Counted from the stretch's first letter, positions 16,506 to 25,639 are shown. The stretch is 64,000 bases of DNA from GCA-2746365 sp963711255 (GCA_963711255.1 CAVQDO010000011.1:62001-126000); one strand, 5' to 3'. The notes: generated by a model from the sequence alone, not told the origin. A program made the numbers and translations.

Positions 16506-17534
16506 ATGAAAGCAATTGGCTATAACAAATCCTTACCAATCAGTGATGCTGAGTCCTTAATTGATATCGATATTCCTCAACCTGTAGCAACCGGGCACGA
16601 CTTGCTTGTTAAGGTTAAGGCAATAGCGGTGAATCCGGTGGACTACAAAATTCGCCAGAATGTTGCTGCCGACAATGGCTACAAAGTGATTGGCTGGGAT
16701 GCTGTGGGTGAAGTGGTCGCGAGCGGAGAAGCGGTGACGCAGTTCAAGCCGGGTGACGCGGTCTATTATGCGGGTGATCTTAATCGTCAGGGCAGCAACG
16801 CCGAGTACCAGCTGGTTGATGAACGTATTGTCGGCAACAAACCCAAGAGCCTCACGGACGCTGAAGCTGCAGCTTTACCACTGACAACGATCACCGCATG
16901 GGAACTGTTATTCGAACACCTGGCCATTAAGCAACAAAGCCCTGAATCAAAAGACAGATCTAACGAGGTGATTTTAGTCATTGGTGCAGCTGGTGGTGTT
17001 GGCTCTATTTTAATTCAGATTGCCAGAGCTATTACCGGCGCTACCATTATCGCAACTGCATCACGTGAAAGTTCGCAGGCCTGGGTGAAAAAGCTGGGCG
17101 CTGATCACGTTATCGATCATACAAAACCACTTCAGCCACAGATAGAGGACTTAGAAATCGGTCAGGTAACACATATTGCAAGCCTGAACGGCACCGGTTC
17201 ATATTTCGAGACTTATACAGAGCTGCTGGCAACTTTTGGCAAGATCGCCATGATTGATGACCCGGGCACACCTCTGGATGTGATGAAGCTTAAGTTAAGG
17301 AGTCAGTCGCTACATATTGAGTTTATGTTTGCTCGCTCTATGTTTAATGCAAAAGATATGGACGAGCAGAGCAAACTGCTCAGTCGCGTAGCAGACCTGG
17401 TCGATCAGGGCTATATCCAGACCACCTCTGGTAAAAACCTCGGTAGCATTAATGCTGAAAACCTGAAGGCTGCGCATGCGGAATTAGAGTCTGGTAAAGC
17501 AATTGGAAAGATTGTTCTTGAAGGATTCGCTTGA
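16506..17534 (+). CDS. zinc-type alcohol dehydrogenase family / quinone oxidoreductase-like protein
   Basis: A 342-residue MDR-superfamily protein. The N-terminal GroES-like domain carries VKAIAVNPVDYKIR and VIGWDAVGEVVASGE. The Rossmann domain has ILVIGAAGGVGSILIQIA. The catalytic zinc cysteine and structural zinc cysteines of true alcohol dehydrogenases are missing, so it is probably an NADPH-dependent quinone or enone reductase despite the family name. The ribosome-binding site is TTCGGAGAA. It is a single-gene unit closed by a hairpin at 17621. Confidence 0.9.
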   Translation: MKAIGYNKSLPISDAESLIDIDIPQPVATGHDLLVKVKAIAVNPVDYKIRQNVAADNGYKVIGWDAVGEVVASGEAVTQFKPGDAVYYAGDLNRQGSNAEYQLVDERIVGNKPKSLTDAEAAALPLTTITAWELLFEHLAIKQQSPESKDRSNEVILVIGAAGGVGSILIQIARAITGATIIATASRESSQAWVKKLGADHVIDHTKPLQPQIEDLEIGQVTHIASLNGTGSYFETYTELLATFGKIAMIDDPGTPLDVMKLKLRSQSLHIEFMFARSMFNAKDMDEQSKLLSRVADLVDQGYIQTTSGKNLGSINAENLKAAHAELESGKAIGKIVLEGFA

Positions 17535-17620
17535 TTGATTTCTGCTAATGCTTGAAGACAAAGTTCGCCATTCCGGAGCAGGTAATCAATTGGGTTTTTA
17601 CTGGTTTGTTTAAACAATAA

Positions 17621-17660
17621 AAGGGGAAGAGGAAGTATGTAATAAGTCCTCTATCCCCTT
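17621..17660. terminator. bidirectional hairpin terminator candidate
   Basis: AAGGGGAAGAGGA pairs with TCCTCTATCCCCTT with one bulged base, loop about 13 bases, between the convergent genes ending at 17534 and 17690. A-rich and T-rich flanks suit termination both ways. Confidence 0.7.
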
Positions 17661-17689
17661 ATATTTGTTAGTTGATAAGATTTTTAAAA

Positions 17690-18100
17690 TCAATCCTCTT
17701 CAGGTACACCCTGCCAGAGCATTTCATAACCGACTTCGAAGGTTGCATCGCAAAAATCAGCTAGATGAGAAAACTGCTCTTTGAATAATTTGTCAGCGTG
17801 TGACTTTTCATGCTGTTCAAATGATTTCCAGTAGGTGACTATGACCATGTCGCCCATGTTCTGCTGTATGCGTTTGTCGGGTTTATCAGGCATAACGCTG
17901 CCTTCATCGGAGATAAAGCCGGCATTCTTGAATACCTGGCCACCGATAAAACCGCCATGATCATCACCGTAGTTGTTTTTCACTACGTTACACATCTCGC
18001 CCAGAACCAGTTCGACATCACTAACTTTGACTCCTTCTTTCAGATCAACGACATTAAATAACATGACACAGCCAAAGGGTATTTTGATAGGGTTAAACAT
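17690..18100 (-). CDS. hypothetical protein, dimeric alpha/beta-barrel (monooxygenase-like) type
   Basis: A 136-residue soluble protein. FGCVMLFNVVDLKEGVKVSD begins and DMVIVTYWKSFEQHEKSHAD with a later EVGYEMLWQG ends it. The pattern of a beta strand ending in W, then an H-x-x-S-H helix, recalls small antibiotic-biosynthesis-monooxygenase (ABM/DABB) folds. No catalytic assignment is possible. The ribosome-binding site AGGAG is well placed before ATG 18100. Confidence 0.7.
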   Translation of the reverse strand: MFNPIKIPFGCVMLFNVVDLKEGVKVSDVELVLGEMCNVVKNNYGDDHGGFIGGQVFKNAGFISDEGSVMPDKPDKRIQQNMGDMVIVTYWKSFEQHEKSHADKLFKEQFSHLADFCDATFEVGYEMLWQGVPEED

Positions 18101-18427
18101 AGTTTGCTCTCCTGCAATTAATACATAAACATGTATATATGGGCACGGTTAGCGTTTTACAATACTTACTTAACACAAGTTTTATCCATACTATAGTTAT
18201 GGTAGAAAAAGTAGGCATGGGCGATTGGGTGAGCAGCTCTAAAGTTTGTGGCTTTTATAAGCAGGCATTTTAAAGTGTCGATGTTACTAACGAACGTAAT
18301 TGCTTATGGTTAATATGCAGTACTTCCAACCTGAAGAGACAGAGAATATTCTATTCTACTATAAGTATTATGGACTACTTCCTTATCCTGTTAATATCAA
18401 GTGATCGTAAACGAGAAATTTTAGAGT
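18101..18427. other. intergenic region between divergent genes
   Basis: About 330 bases, AT-rich, holding the divergent promoters of the genes at 18100 and 18428. I see no repeat, RNA gene or coding segment that stands out. Confidence 0.4.
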
Positions 18428-19186
18428 GTGATACTGCCAATGCCCGGAGATAAACCAGTACTGATACTTCAGCTGCGCCCCGAAGATGTAACCGCCGATA
18501 GCGAATATAGATGTTTTCTGAAATACGGCGAGATGAAAGCTGAGAACACGTGCAGGATACGCATCGAGAAAAACGGTATTCCTGATGATATCGAACTTGA
18601 CGATTACGCTGCCATCATCGTGGGTGGCAGCCCGTTCGATATTAGTACGCCCGAAAATAAAAAAACCGGCATCCAGAAAAAAATTGAAACCGATTTCATG
18701 GGTTTGCTGGACAGGGTGGTAAGCCGCGACTTCCCGTTCCTCGGTGCCTGTTCCGGTAACGGTCTGCTGGGTCTGTACCTGGGAACCCCCATCACTACAA
18801 AATACGGTGAACCTGTTGGCTGCGTCAGCCTCGATATTACTGAAGCGGGCAGGAAGGACAGGCTGCTCAAAGACTTTCCGCCACAGATCGATGTTCTGCT
18901 TGGCCACAAGGAAGCCTGCGACAGTACACCCGAAGGTGCTACCTTACTGATGACCGGAAGCAACTGCCCGGTACAGATGTTTCGCGTCGGTGAGAACGTG
19001 TACGCTACCCAGTTTCATCCAGAAGGTGATGCTGCTGAGTTTATACTGCGCATCAATACTTACGCCGACCACGGTTATTTCGAACCGCATGAAGCGGAAG
19101 CGTTAAAAAAGCAGGTCAGCAGAAAAGCTACGCCATATGCACAGGAAATATTGAAACGGTTTGTGAGCAGCTGTCTGAACCAGTAA
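18428..19186 (+). CDS. class I glutamine amidotransferase-like protein
   Basis: A 252-residue GATase1 domain protein. LDDYAAIIVGGSPFDIS is the strand before the oxyanion loop. The nucleophile elbow is GACSGNGLLG, cysteine present but the usual following Gln replaced by Asn. YATQFHPEGD holds the catalytic His and Glu. It resembles stand-alone GMP synthase-like amidotransferases acting on small molecules or gamma-glutamyl compounds. The start is GTG 18428; ATG 18440 would give MPGDKPVLIL and is equally plausible. No partner synthase is adjacent. Confidence 0.87.
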   Translation: MILPMPGDKPVLILQLRPEDVTADSEYRCFLKYGEMKAENTCRIRIEKNGIPDDIELDDYAAIIVGGSPFDISTPENKKTGIQKKIETDFMGLLDRVVSRDFPFLGACSGNGLLGLYLGTPITTKYGEPVGCVSLDITEAGRKDRLLKDFPPQIDVLLGHKEACDSTPEGATLLMTGSNCPVQMFRVGENVYATQFHPEGDAAEFILRINTYADHGYFEPHEAEALKKQVSRKATPYAQEILKRFVSSCLNQ

Positions 19187-19214
19187 ATGAAACAGGCTTG
19201 AACTGTTCAGCCGT

Positions 19215-19406
19215 TTATTCTTTACCCTCTGCTGGTATTATTTCTTCTGCCTTGCCAAGCTTAATCGCGTTTTGCAGAACCGTTTTGTTAAAAAATACCG
19301 TCTCTTTCGTGGTGAGGTTACGGGTTTCATATTGTTCACCACGATCAGAAATAACTTCAATAGCCATGCCGGAAATCAACAATTTTTTACCAGTCATTTT
19401 GTCCAT
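19215..19406 (-). CDS. small conserved hypothetical protein
   Basis: About 63 residues from ATG 19406 (MDKMTGKKLLISGMAIEVIS), ending EEIIPAEGKE. The pattern GMAIEVISDRGEQYETRNLTTKETVFF looks like a small beta-barrel that wraps a ligand or nucleic acid. Similar small proteins seem to occur in gammaproteobacteria, but I cannot name a family. The upstream 15 residues of the open frame were dropped as unlikely. Confidence 0.55.
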   Translation of the reverse strand: MDKMTGKKLLISGMAIEVISDRGEQYETRNLTTKETVFFNKTVLQNAIKLGKAEEIIPAEGKE

Positions 19407-19491
19407 AATTGAGCTTCTATCAAATAAAAGGAAGGGCTTAAAAGAGTACAACGATAATGTTTGCTGTTTTCCTGTTTGTGCTCAATAATAA

Positions 19492-20443
19492 TCAACTGCT
19501 GGCGGCACCAAACCAGAATGATTCATCCTTATCCAGAAACTCCTGCCATGACATGTAATGCGAACCATCACAGGAAAATGTCAGGCTGATCATGCCGTTA
19601 AAAATATTAATTGAGGCGGAACGCAGATAAAAGGTTTCGTCAGTCAGGCGCAGTTTCTTCATTGCTTTCATAATCGAAGTAATCCGCCTGCGAGGGATCA
19701 GGGCATCATCCGGATAAGCATGCGCCGGATAAAGCAGGCAGACATCTGGGTGGCCAAGTGCATCTGCATCGAGCATGCGATAACGGAATGGATCAGCCAT
19801 GAACCAGGCCGTTGCGCGGCTGCTGGAAAAATGGATTACCGCCTGAAACATACCGCGCTCGGTAATTAGCTCTTCCATGATGGCACAGGCCACATCAATA
19901 TTCTGGTCCATCGGGCTTTCGATTCGGTGCTGCATGAAAACACCGCTGCGTATCGCCGGGTCACCTTTAATCTGACGCCACTCTCCTGATTCTTCATAGA
20001 GTTCTGATGTTACCGGCAGGTCACGCAGGTCAAAATCCACACCTAGATACCCCAGTACCTGGTCATTATGCCTCACCACTTGCAGCGCAGTGATCGAGGG
20101 ACGACCAGCGCGTAAACTAAGGTAGGCTTCAGATAATAAAAACCCCCATGAAGGTACTGCTTCACGCATATATGGCCGAGTAGAACGATCACGACCATAA
20201 TGCTCCTTGTAGCAGTCCTTTGGCACTTACATTATCGGTGATTTGCACACCGTTGGTGTCCAGTACGTACATGAACAGGCCGCCAGGTACGGTAGAAAAA
20301 CCATCAATCAGGACCTCGTTCAGTTTTTCGCGATCTCCAAAAATCGGCCCGCATCTGGCCGCAAGATTTTCCAGTGGTTGAGACAGGCGTTCAGCGAGCG
20401 CAATTCTTTGCCGGTGAACTGCATCTTTCCAGGTTTGATTCAT
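19492..20443 (-). pseudogene. PDC sensor-domain protein, single frameshift
   Basis: Two overlapping frames form one protein. The first (20443 to about 20206) ends GVQITDNVSAKGLLQ. The second continues EHYGRDRSTRPYMREAVPSW with FLLSEAYLSLRAGRPSITALQ and LGYLGVDFDLRDLP, a PDC/dCache-type ligand-binding domain pattern. No membrane segment, kinase or output domain is present, so it is a soluble, stand-alone sensor-like protein of about 315 residues. The join needs one base (G) skipped in CAA-G-GAG-CAT near 20206. It lies downstream of the mtnA pair on the same strand. Sequence error or pseudogene cannot be distinguished here. Confidence 0.6.
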
Positions 20444-20616
20444 AGTAATATTTCACGCGTTTAATGATTGCTGCCATTAGTCCCAGGTTCTTTAACCCTG
20501 GCAATCCATTTTTCTCTGGATTCGGGCGTTGTGTTTCTGACAATGACCAGTTGGATTATTTTACTACCTTAGTATTAACCGGATATGAAAAAATTAAACC
20601 CTTTATTCTATCCAGT

Positions 20617-21639
20617 TTATAAGTTTTTCAGTGCGCCTTTTTTTAATGCTTGCTGGCTAAAGACGCCTTTATCACAAATAAAGGCGGTTACATTGTCAAC
20701 CGGCGTAACATCAAACGCCGGATTGCAAACAGGCGCATTCACCGGTGCCCAGCACACATCGCCAAAACTACCACGCGCACCACGTACTTCATAGGCCCCA
20801 CGTTCTTCGATGGGGATGCCATCGCCCGATTCACAGGCAAAATCGATCGTGGTGTAAGGCGCCACCGGGTAAAAAGGAATATCGTGATATTTGGCAAGTA
20901 CTGAAAGTGAGTAGGTGCCAATCTTATTGGCGAAGTCACCATTGAGTGCCACCCGGTCAGAACCAATGAAGATCTTTTGAATCTTTCCGGTTTTCATCAT
21001 ATGTGCTGCCATGCTGTCGGTGATAATGGAGTAGGGGATTCCTGCCTGTTCCAGTTCCCACGCAGTCAGGCGACCGCCCTGGAGTAAGGGCCGGGTCTCA
21101 TCAACATAAACATGAATTTTCTTGCCCTGTTCATGAGCTTTGAAAATAACGCCAAGTGCCGTTCCTGCACCAGCAGTAACCAGCCTTCCGGTATTACAAT
21201 GCGTAAGAACACCATCACCATCCTGGATTAACTCGGCACCGTATTCTGCCATCCTGTCGCAGAGTTCTACATCTTCTTCAAAGGCGCTTACCGCTTCTTC
21301 TTCAAAATGCTGGTGAAAGTTTTCTTTCTCCAGTTGCGCAAGCATTCGATCTATTACCACCATTAGATTAACGGCAGTAGGGCGAGAAGCGCGCAGTGTA
21401 TTTGCCATCTGCCGAACTTTTTCTCGATCATCGATGTTTTTCGAAAAGCGAGCCAGTGCAAGTCCGGCTGAAATACCTATCGCAGGTGCGCCTCTGACCT
21501 TGAGCATCTGGATAATTTCTACCATGTGATCGATATCTTTAACCAGTATGAGTTCTTCACTATGGGGTAAAAGCTGCTGGTCGAGTATATAAAGCTCACC
21601 GTCTTTAAAACGAATACCCAAAGAGTCTAAATCTCTCAT
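20617..21639 (-). CDS. mtnA: S-methyl-5-thioribose-1-phosphate isomerase
   Basis: A 340-residue enzyme that converts 5-methylthioribose-1-phosphate to the ribulose form in methylthioadenosine salvage. RGAPAIGISAGLALA, the active-site cysteine in LTHCNTGRLVTAG (about residue 160), the general-acid aspartate in GSDRVALNGDFANKIGTYS, and YVDETRPLLQGGRLTAWEL are all diagnostic. It overlaps the upstream aldolase gene by four bases (ATGA type), so the two are translationally coupled. No mtnP, mtnK, mtnC or mtnD is in the window. Confidence 0.96.
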   Translation of the reverse strand: MRDLDSLGIRFKDGELYILDQQLLPHSEELILVKDIDHMVEIIQMLKVRGAPAIGISAGLALARFSKNIDDREKVRQMANTLRASRPTAVNLMVVIDRMLAQLEKENFHQHFEEEAVSAFEEDVELCDRMAEYGAELIQDGDGVLTHCNTGRLVTAGAGTALGVIFKAHEQGKKIHVYVDETRPLLQGGRLTAWELEQAGIPYSIITDSMAAHMMKTGKIQKIFIGSDRVALNGDFANKIGTYSLSVLAKYHDIPFYPVAPYTTIDFACESGDGIPIEERGAYEVRGARGSFGDVCWAPVNAPVCNPAFDVTPVDNVTAFICDKGVFSQQALKKGALKNL

Positions 21640-22292
21640 AGGGTTTTATCTCCAATCTTTTTTCTCATTGTATAAAGCAGATCGATAGTCTCATCATCAA
21701 GTTCTGTCACTGCGCCAAAACTTTTTGCTTTAAGTAAAATCTCACAGGCATGTTCCAGCCTTTCCATGCCGTTATAAGCTTCGATAAGGTCCTCGCCAAA
21801 ACTAATTGCACCATGACGTGCCAGAACCATGACTTTAGAGGTTTTAATATAGGGGTGCAGTGCCGTCCCCATTTCATGGCTACCCGGTAGCTGGAAAGGA
21901 ACAATGGGAAGTTTACCAACAGCCAGGATCAGTTCAGAAAAACTTGTCCCGGGTATTTCTGCTGCGTCAGGGTGAGCAATGCTGTAGGCAATTGCCGTAG
22001 GCGGGTGGGCATGAATCACGGTTTTAGCGTCCGGGCGCATCCTGTAAACCTCAAGGTGCATTATCATTTCACTGCTGGGGTTCCCCTTAAGCACCTTGCC
22101 ATTAATATCGATAACCGCAATATCATCCGCTGCTAAAAGAAATTTGGGCTTACCGGAAGGCGTGATGAGTATTCTGCCATCATTGCAGCGGTAACTAATA
22201 TTGCCATCACATGCCGCCAGCATGTTTTTATGATGTAGCAGGGTGGCGATCTTTATTATCTCGTGTTTAATAAGTTGTTCAGAATTATCCAT
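21636..22292 (-). CDS. class II aldolase, probably methylthioribulose-1-phosphate aldolase or MtnB
   Basis: A 218-residue class II aldolase/adducin protein. DGNISYR, ILITPSGKPK, PSSEMIMHLEVYRMRPDAK with VIHAHPP and LARHGAISFGED supply the substrate phosphate loop and the zinc ligands. The stretch resembles fuculose-phosphate aldolase more than the dehydratase MtnB. Coupling to mtnA suggests that it acts on methylthioribulose-1-phosphate. In Rhodospirillum rubrum and some E. coli, an aldolase in this position yields DHAP and methylthioacetaldehyde (the DHAP shunt). MtnB function is the alternative. Confidence 0.82.
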   Translation of the reverse strand: MDNSEQLIKHEIIKIATLLHHKNMLAACDGNISYRCNDGRILITPSGKPKFLLAADDIAVIDINGKVLKGNPSSEMIMHLEVYRMRPDAKTVIHAHPPTAIAYSIAHPDAAEIPGTSFSELILAVGKLPIVPFQLPGSHEMGTALHPYIKTSKVMVLARHGAISFGEDLIEAYNGMERLEHACEILLKAKSFGAVTELDDETIDLLYTMRKKIGDKTL

Positions 22293-22319
22293 TGCCTGAT
22301 TATACTTGAGTCGGTTTTA

Positions 22320-22365
22320 TCATAGCGCTATGACTCAATTTATTTTTACACGATAGTATTGTCAA
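22320..22365 (-). promoter_or_regulatory. candidate promoter and palindrome for the aldolase-mtnA operon
   Basis: On the minus strand, TTGACA (22365-22360) is followed after 17 bases by TAAATT (22342-22337). The perfect palindrome TCATAGCGCTATGA at 22320-22333 sits where transcription would begin, like an operator. The same region may act as a hairpin after the FadL-like gene. Confidence 0.4.
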
Positions 22366-23711
22366 TAACGGAACGCGAACGAAAGCGCAACCCGATAACT
22401 ATCGTCATCAGCTGCATCGAGTGCCAGATCAAAATTCAGTTTATCGATGAATAATATTCCGACACCTGCACTGAAGTGCTGTACATCCCTGCCGCCAGGA
22501 TAGATTAGCTTTGAAGTGGAATCAGAGCCGCTATACCTGATGTCGTGTGCTGGATCGAAAAAGTACCCGGCACGAAACGCCAGAGGATGCTGTTTGAACC
22601 GGGTGAGGTACTCGATCCCGAGGTGAAACTCGATTACGTCTTGCGCTTTGAACTCATTATTCGTCTGGATGACAGTGACATCGCCGCCGGGGTAGGCATA
22701 GGCTGCCTGAAATTCTTCAATGCGGCTATAGTTGATGCGAGTTGCATCGATGGCAAAGGTCCAGGCTTTGTTCGGTGTGTAAGCAAATCCGATAGACACA
22801 CTTTCGGGCAGAGTCAGTGAGCTTTCGCAGATCCAGTTTCCGCTTGGCGTGCCATCAGCAAGTGTGCCGATATTGGCGTCGCCAAAACAGCCATTTAGCG
22901 GGGCGCTGTCAATGGTTACAGGGGAGTTCGCCGTGGTCATGGTGTATTCAACATTTTGCGTCAGCGTGTAGTTGAGGCCAAAGGCCATGGTTTTACTGGG
23001 CCGGTAGAGCAGCCCGAAACGCCATATCGGTTCCTGTTCGGTCTGGCTGCCGTACTGGCTGAACTGGACCCCATCGAAACTTCCTGGTTGCGGTGTTCTG
23101 TCCTGCTTTGATGTGATTAGCATGTTTGCAGTTACCAGGCTCGCCGACAGCCCGATGGCGAGTTGGTCATCAAATAGTGAGTGTGCGATAGATAATCCGT
23201 ATTCGTCGAGGTCAAACATCACGTTATGTGTCTCGCTTAGCCCGCCGCTGACTGGATCGTAAACGCTAACCGCGCGGTCGTACGGCAAAAACTCATGGAT
23301 AAACAGCGCTACAACCGTTTTGCCGTCACCCAGCGGGGTCGCCAGCGCCAGCAGTACGGGATCAATCTGATTTGTTGCGTCAACGTGCAGACCCATACTG
23401 ATGGATTCACCGGTAGCAAGATTATCTGCCCCCGGGTGGGAAGCTGCCTCGATATGCCGGAAGCTGCTGTCAAAACGAAACTCTGATTTTGACAGACTCG
23501 CCAGTGCAGCCGGATTAGCCATGGTGGCGCTGGCATCGTTAACCGACGCAACTGCTGCACTGCCCATGCCAATAGTACGGGCCCCCGATGTGTTCAGGGT
23601 ATAGTTGAAGCCGAACCAGGCTGGCCCGTTATCAAATGTGTAACCGGACAGGGGAAACGCCAGCAGCGTGACACCAAACGCCCAGAAGACTAGTAAACTT
23701 TTCACTGACAA
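22362..23711 (-). CDS. FadL/OmpP1-type outer membrane protein
   Basis: A 449-residue exported protein: signal peptide about 1-23, then NTSGARTIGMGSAAVASVNDASATMANPAAL, the plug/hatch signature of FadL-OmpP1-TodX channels (usually NxSAxGxAxAG...DAStxfxNPA). Alternating beta strands run to a terminal phenylalanine-rich strand ending ALSFAFRY. Such proteins form 14-stranded barrels for hydrophobic molecules. An FNR-type box lies upstream at 23793. The substrate is unknown. Confidence 0.87.
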   Translation of the reverse strand: MSVKSLLVFWAFGVTLLAFPLSGYTFDNGPAWFGFNYTLNTSGARTIGMGSAAVASVNDASATMANPAALASLSKSEFRFDSSFRHIEAASHPGADNLATGESISMGLHVDATNQIDPVLLALATPLGDGKTVVALFIHEFLPYDRAVSVYDPVSGGLSETHNVMFDLDEYGLSIAHSLFDDQLAIGLSASLVTANMLITSKQDRTPQPGSFDGVQFSQYGSQTEQEPIWRFGLLYRPSKTMAFGLNYTLTQNVEYTMTTANSPVTIDSAPLNGCFGDANIGTLADGTPSGNWICESSLTLPESVSIGFAYTPNKAWTFAIDATRINYSRIEEFQAAYAYPGGDVTVIQTNNEFKAQDVIEFHLGIEYLTRFKQHPLAFRAGYFFDPAHDIRYSGSDSTSKLIYPGGRDVQHFSAGVGILFIDKLNFDLALDAADDDSYRVALSFAFRY

Positions 23712-23792
23712 CTCCTTTGTAACAACAGCGGAAACTTGTGTCTCGTTATACTGGACACCTGAAAAATATTAACACTGATAAAAGTTTTGAAG

Positions 23793-23806
23793 TTGATGCA
23801 TATCAA
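23793..23806 (-). promoter_or_regulatory. perfect FNR/ANR-type box upstream of the FadL-like gene
   Basis: TTGATGCATATCAA matches the FNR consensus TTGATNNNNATCAA exactly. A TATAAC -10-like hexamer lies at 23745-23750. That would place the box centre near -61.5, a class I activating position. The -35 region is poor, as expected for an activated promoter. Confidence 0.55.
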
Positions 23807-23949
23807 TAGGGTGTTTCCTGGCTGAAGCTTATTATTGAATACAAATGAATTCGACAGCTTAATTCGGCAGTCGCCGAAACAGTGCTTTGATTTTGAAATA
23901 AGCAGTCTGTCACCATAAAATCTCAGCCAATTGCCAGCATTTCATATGG

Positions 23950-24063
23950 ATTTGTGGATATGAAAAATCAAACAAAGAAACTCTGGCGCTCCTGGCTGGT
24001 TTATCTTTAATGTTTTCGGGTTTGCTGGGATGGGGTGTGATGGTACGTAGAAAAGCAAGTTAA
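23950..24063 (+). pseudogene. orphan C-terminal membrane-anchor fragment (PEP-CTERM-like)
   Basis: An open frame without a start reads NKETLALLAGLSLMFSGLLG, then WGVMVRRKAS and a stop. A hydrophobic helix ending in a short RRK cluster is what remains at the tail of PEP-CTERM or related sorted proteins. No N-terminal domain is present upstream, so it looks like the tail of a deleted gene. A 16-codon ATG frame (MKNQTKKLWRSWLVYL) overlaps in another phase. Confidence 0.25.
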
Positions 24064-24087
24064 GTTTCTTTACGACTAACATAATCG

Positions 24088-24135
24088 GGTCAGGGTAAAA
24101 ATAGTGTAGGAGCTTTACTGGTTTTTACTCTGACC
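24088..24135. repeat. inverted repeat of the GGTCAGRGTAAAAA type
   Basis: GGTCAGGGTAAAAA (24088-24101) pairs with TTTTTACTCTGACC (24122-24135) with a single mismatch and a 20-base loop. It lies just after the stop of the gene at 24155 on the minus strand, so may serve as terminator. It belongs to the GGGGTCAG/CTGACCCC style of palindromic repeats seen again at 30.9-33.5 kb. Confidence 0.6.
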
Positions 24136-24154
24136 TGAACATTCACTTGTTAAT

Positions 24155-24385
24155 TTACTTGCGACTGCCTTTTACGTTGCGTGAATTAATGGTTGTCGCC
24201 ATTTCTTCCGCGTGCTCGGTGACAGACTTGAGCGTTCCCGTTTTTTTACAGGTCATGATGGCATGCTTTAAGCTGCCTTTTTGAATAACGTAGAGAAACC
24301 AGTTCTCCCCCGGCATGCCTTCGGGTGCCATTGTTTTTTCAACTTTTAGTACATGGTACTTACTGTTGATTGAGTCATCGTGCAT
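24155..24385 (-). CDS. small conserved hypothetical protein
   Basis: A 76-residue soluble protein, MHDDSINSKYHVLKVEKTMA then PEGMPGENWFLYVIQKGSLK and a final AEEMATTINSRN. The pattern of a GxNW-xx-YVI strand followed by a basic loop and a helix with AEE looks like a real small fold present in other gammaproteobacteria, but I cannot name it. It is a single gene with no neighbours on the same strand. Confidence 0.65.
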   Translation of the reverse strand: MHDDSINSKYHVLKVEKTMAPEGMPGENWFLYVIQKGSLKHAIMTCKKTGTLKSVTEHAEEMATTINSRNVKGSRK

Positions 24386-25130
24386 GCTATAAATACCTGT
24401 TCATTGAACTTTTAAAAAAATAAAGTGTGAATTTTGTGGGGAACTCCATTTCGACTGCATTTAGCATTTAGAGAAAATGTCCCGGTCTGACACTTTTGAA
24501 TGAGAAATGATGACGGCCAACGTACCCTGATCATATTAAAGAAAAGTATGGCCTGTGTTTATTCTTTAATGCCTCATTTAATATCAAGGCATGACCACTA
24601 TAACCCTTTATGACGAAAGCATATACATGCTGAAGCAAATAAATTTGTCGATAAGATGCCTGTTTTCTTTACGAATCATTGAGTTTTTATACATTTTTGT
24701 AATCAATTCCCCTATAAAATGTTTCATCTGTACCCGACTTGTTCCTCTCAGGCTTATGATTTTATTGATGATTTTTCGAACCATTGATAATATTCCGTGT
24801 AGATTACACCGGCCTTATTAATACTCAAATAGCAGTATGTTCTGCTGGTGATAGCAGCTCAGTCTACACCTTAGTATTGGCTTGTTCTGATGTTGACACT
24901 ACTGGCAGGTCGAACCAAATTAAGGTTGGGACTGAAACACTCGGATTAATGCGAAGTGCGAAAGTTGAAACTAATAAGGGTATGATTATTTCTACATAAC
25001 TAAAACAATCAAAAGAATAGCACTATTTTATTTTTATATGACTGCTACAAATGTTGACCAAAAGCAGGTATTTGGCTGAATGGGGCTGTTTGCTTTTGTC
25101 TATTGACTCTTAATTGCTCAAGAAACTGAT
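24386..25130. other. 745-bp gene-poor region
   Basis: AT-rich, with no feature I can name. Two plus-strand open frames (24591-24821 and 24784-24999) overlap, lack ribosome-binding sites and have no recognisable pattern. The second encodes LACSDVDTTGRSNQIKVGTE and could be a short real protein, but the evidence is weak. A TCCCGGTCTGACAC string near 24479 may be a degraded half of the local palindromic repeats. Confidence 0.4.
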
Positions 25131-25529
25131 ATGGATTCACAAACAACTCTCCTGTTAGCTGCCGATGTCATTCTGTTACTACATGTACTGTTTGTCGCTT
25201 TTGTTGTCATTGGTCTGCTGCTTATATTTATCGGTAAAGTTCGAGAATGGTCCTGGATCAGAAACCCATGGTTTCGGCTAATACATCTTGCGGCTATTGC
25301 AGTCGTTGTGGTTCAGTCATGGTTTGGCCTTATATGTCCGCTCACTACAATTGAAATGGCGTTGCGTTCGCGAGCTGGTGATCATGTTTATGCAGGCACT
25401 TTCATATCTCACTGGCTGGAAAATATTTTGTACTATCAACTGGCACCATGGGTGTTTGTTGTTTGCTACATGGCATTCGCTGCTATCGTTATTGCCAGTT
25501 GGTTCTGGATTCGCCCCCGACATTTTTAA
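25131..25529 (+). CDS. DUF2784 family membrane protein
   Basis: A 132-residue protein with four membrane segments (about 9-34, 50-68, 88-105, 107-126). VILLLHVLFVAFVVIG, NPWFRLIHLAAI and SWFGLICPLTTIEMALR are the features of the DUF2784 family, whose members have no known function. The short segment with G-L-I-C-P-L-T-x-x-E is invariant in this family. No operon partner is clear. Confidence 0.88.
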   Translation: MDSQTTLLLAADVILLLHVLFVAFVVIGLLLIFIGKVREWSWIRNPWFRLIHLAAIAVVVVQSWFGLICPLTTIEMALRSRAGDHVYAGTFISHWLENILYYQLAPWVFVVCYMAFAAIVIASWFWIRPRHF

Positions 25530-25639
25530 TTATTTATATTCATAAATAAATAATATTAATCTAAAGCAATTATTAGCTGCCCTTTATATGGCACATGCGC
25601 TACATTAACCAATATTATAATGACGAACAGGAAATCAAT

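Noticed and set aside
24591..24999. Two overlapping plus-strand frames in the gap before DUF2784
   Set aside because: No ribosome-binding site, no recognisable pattern and mutual overlap; kept only as a remark in the region entry.
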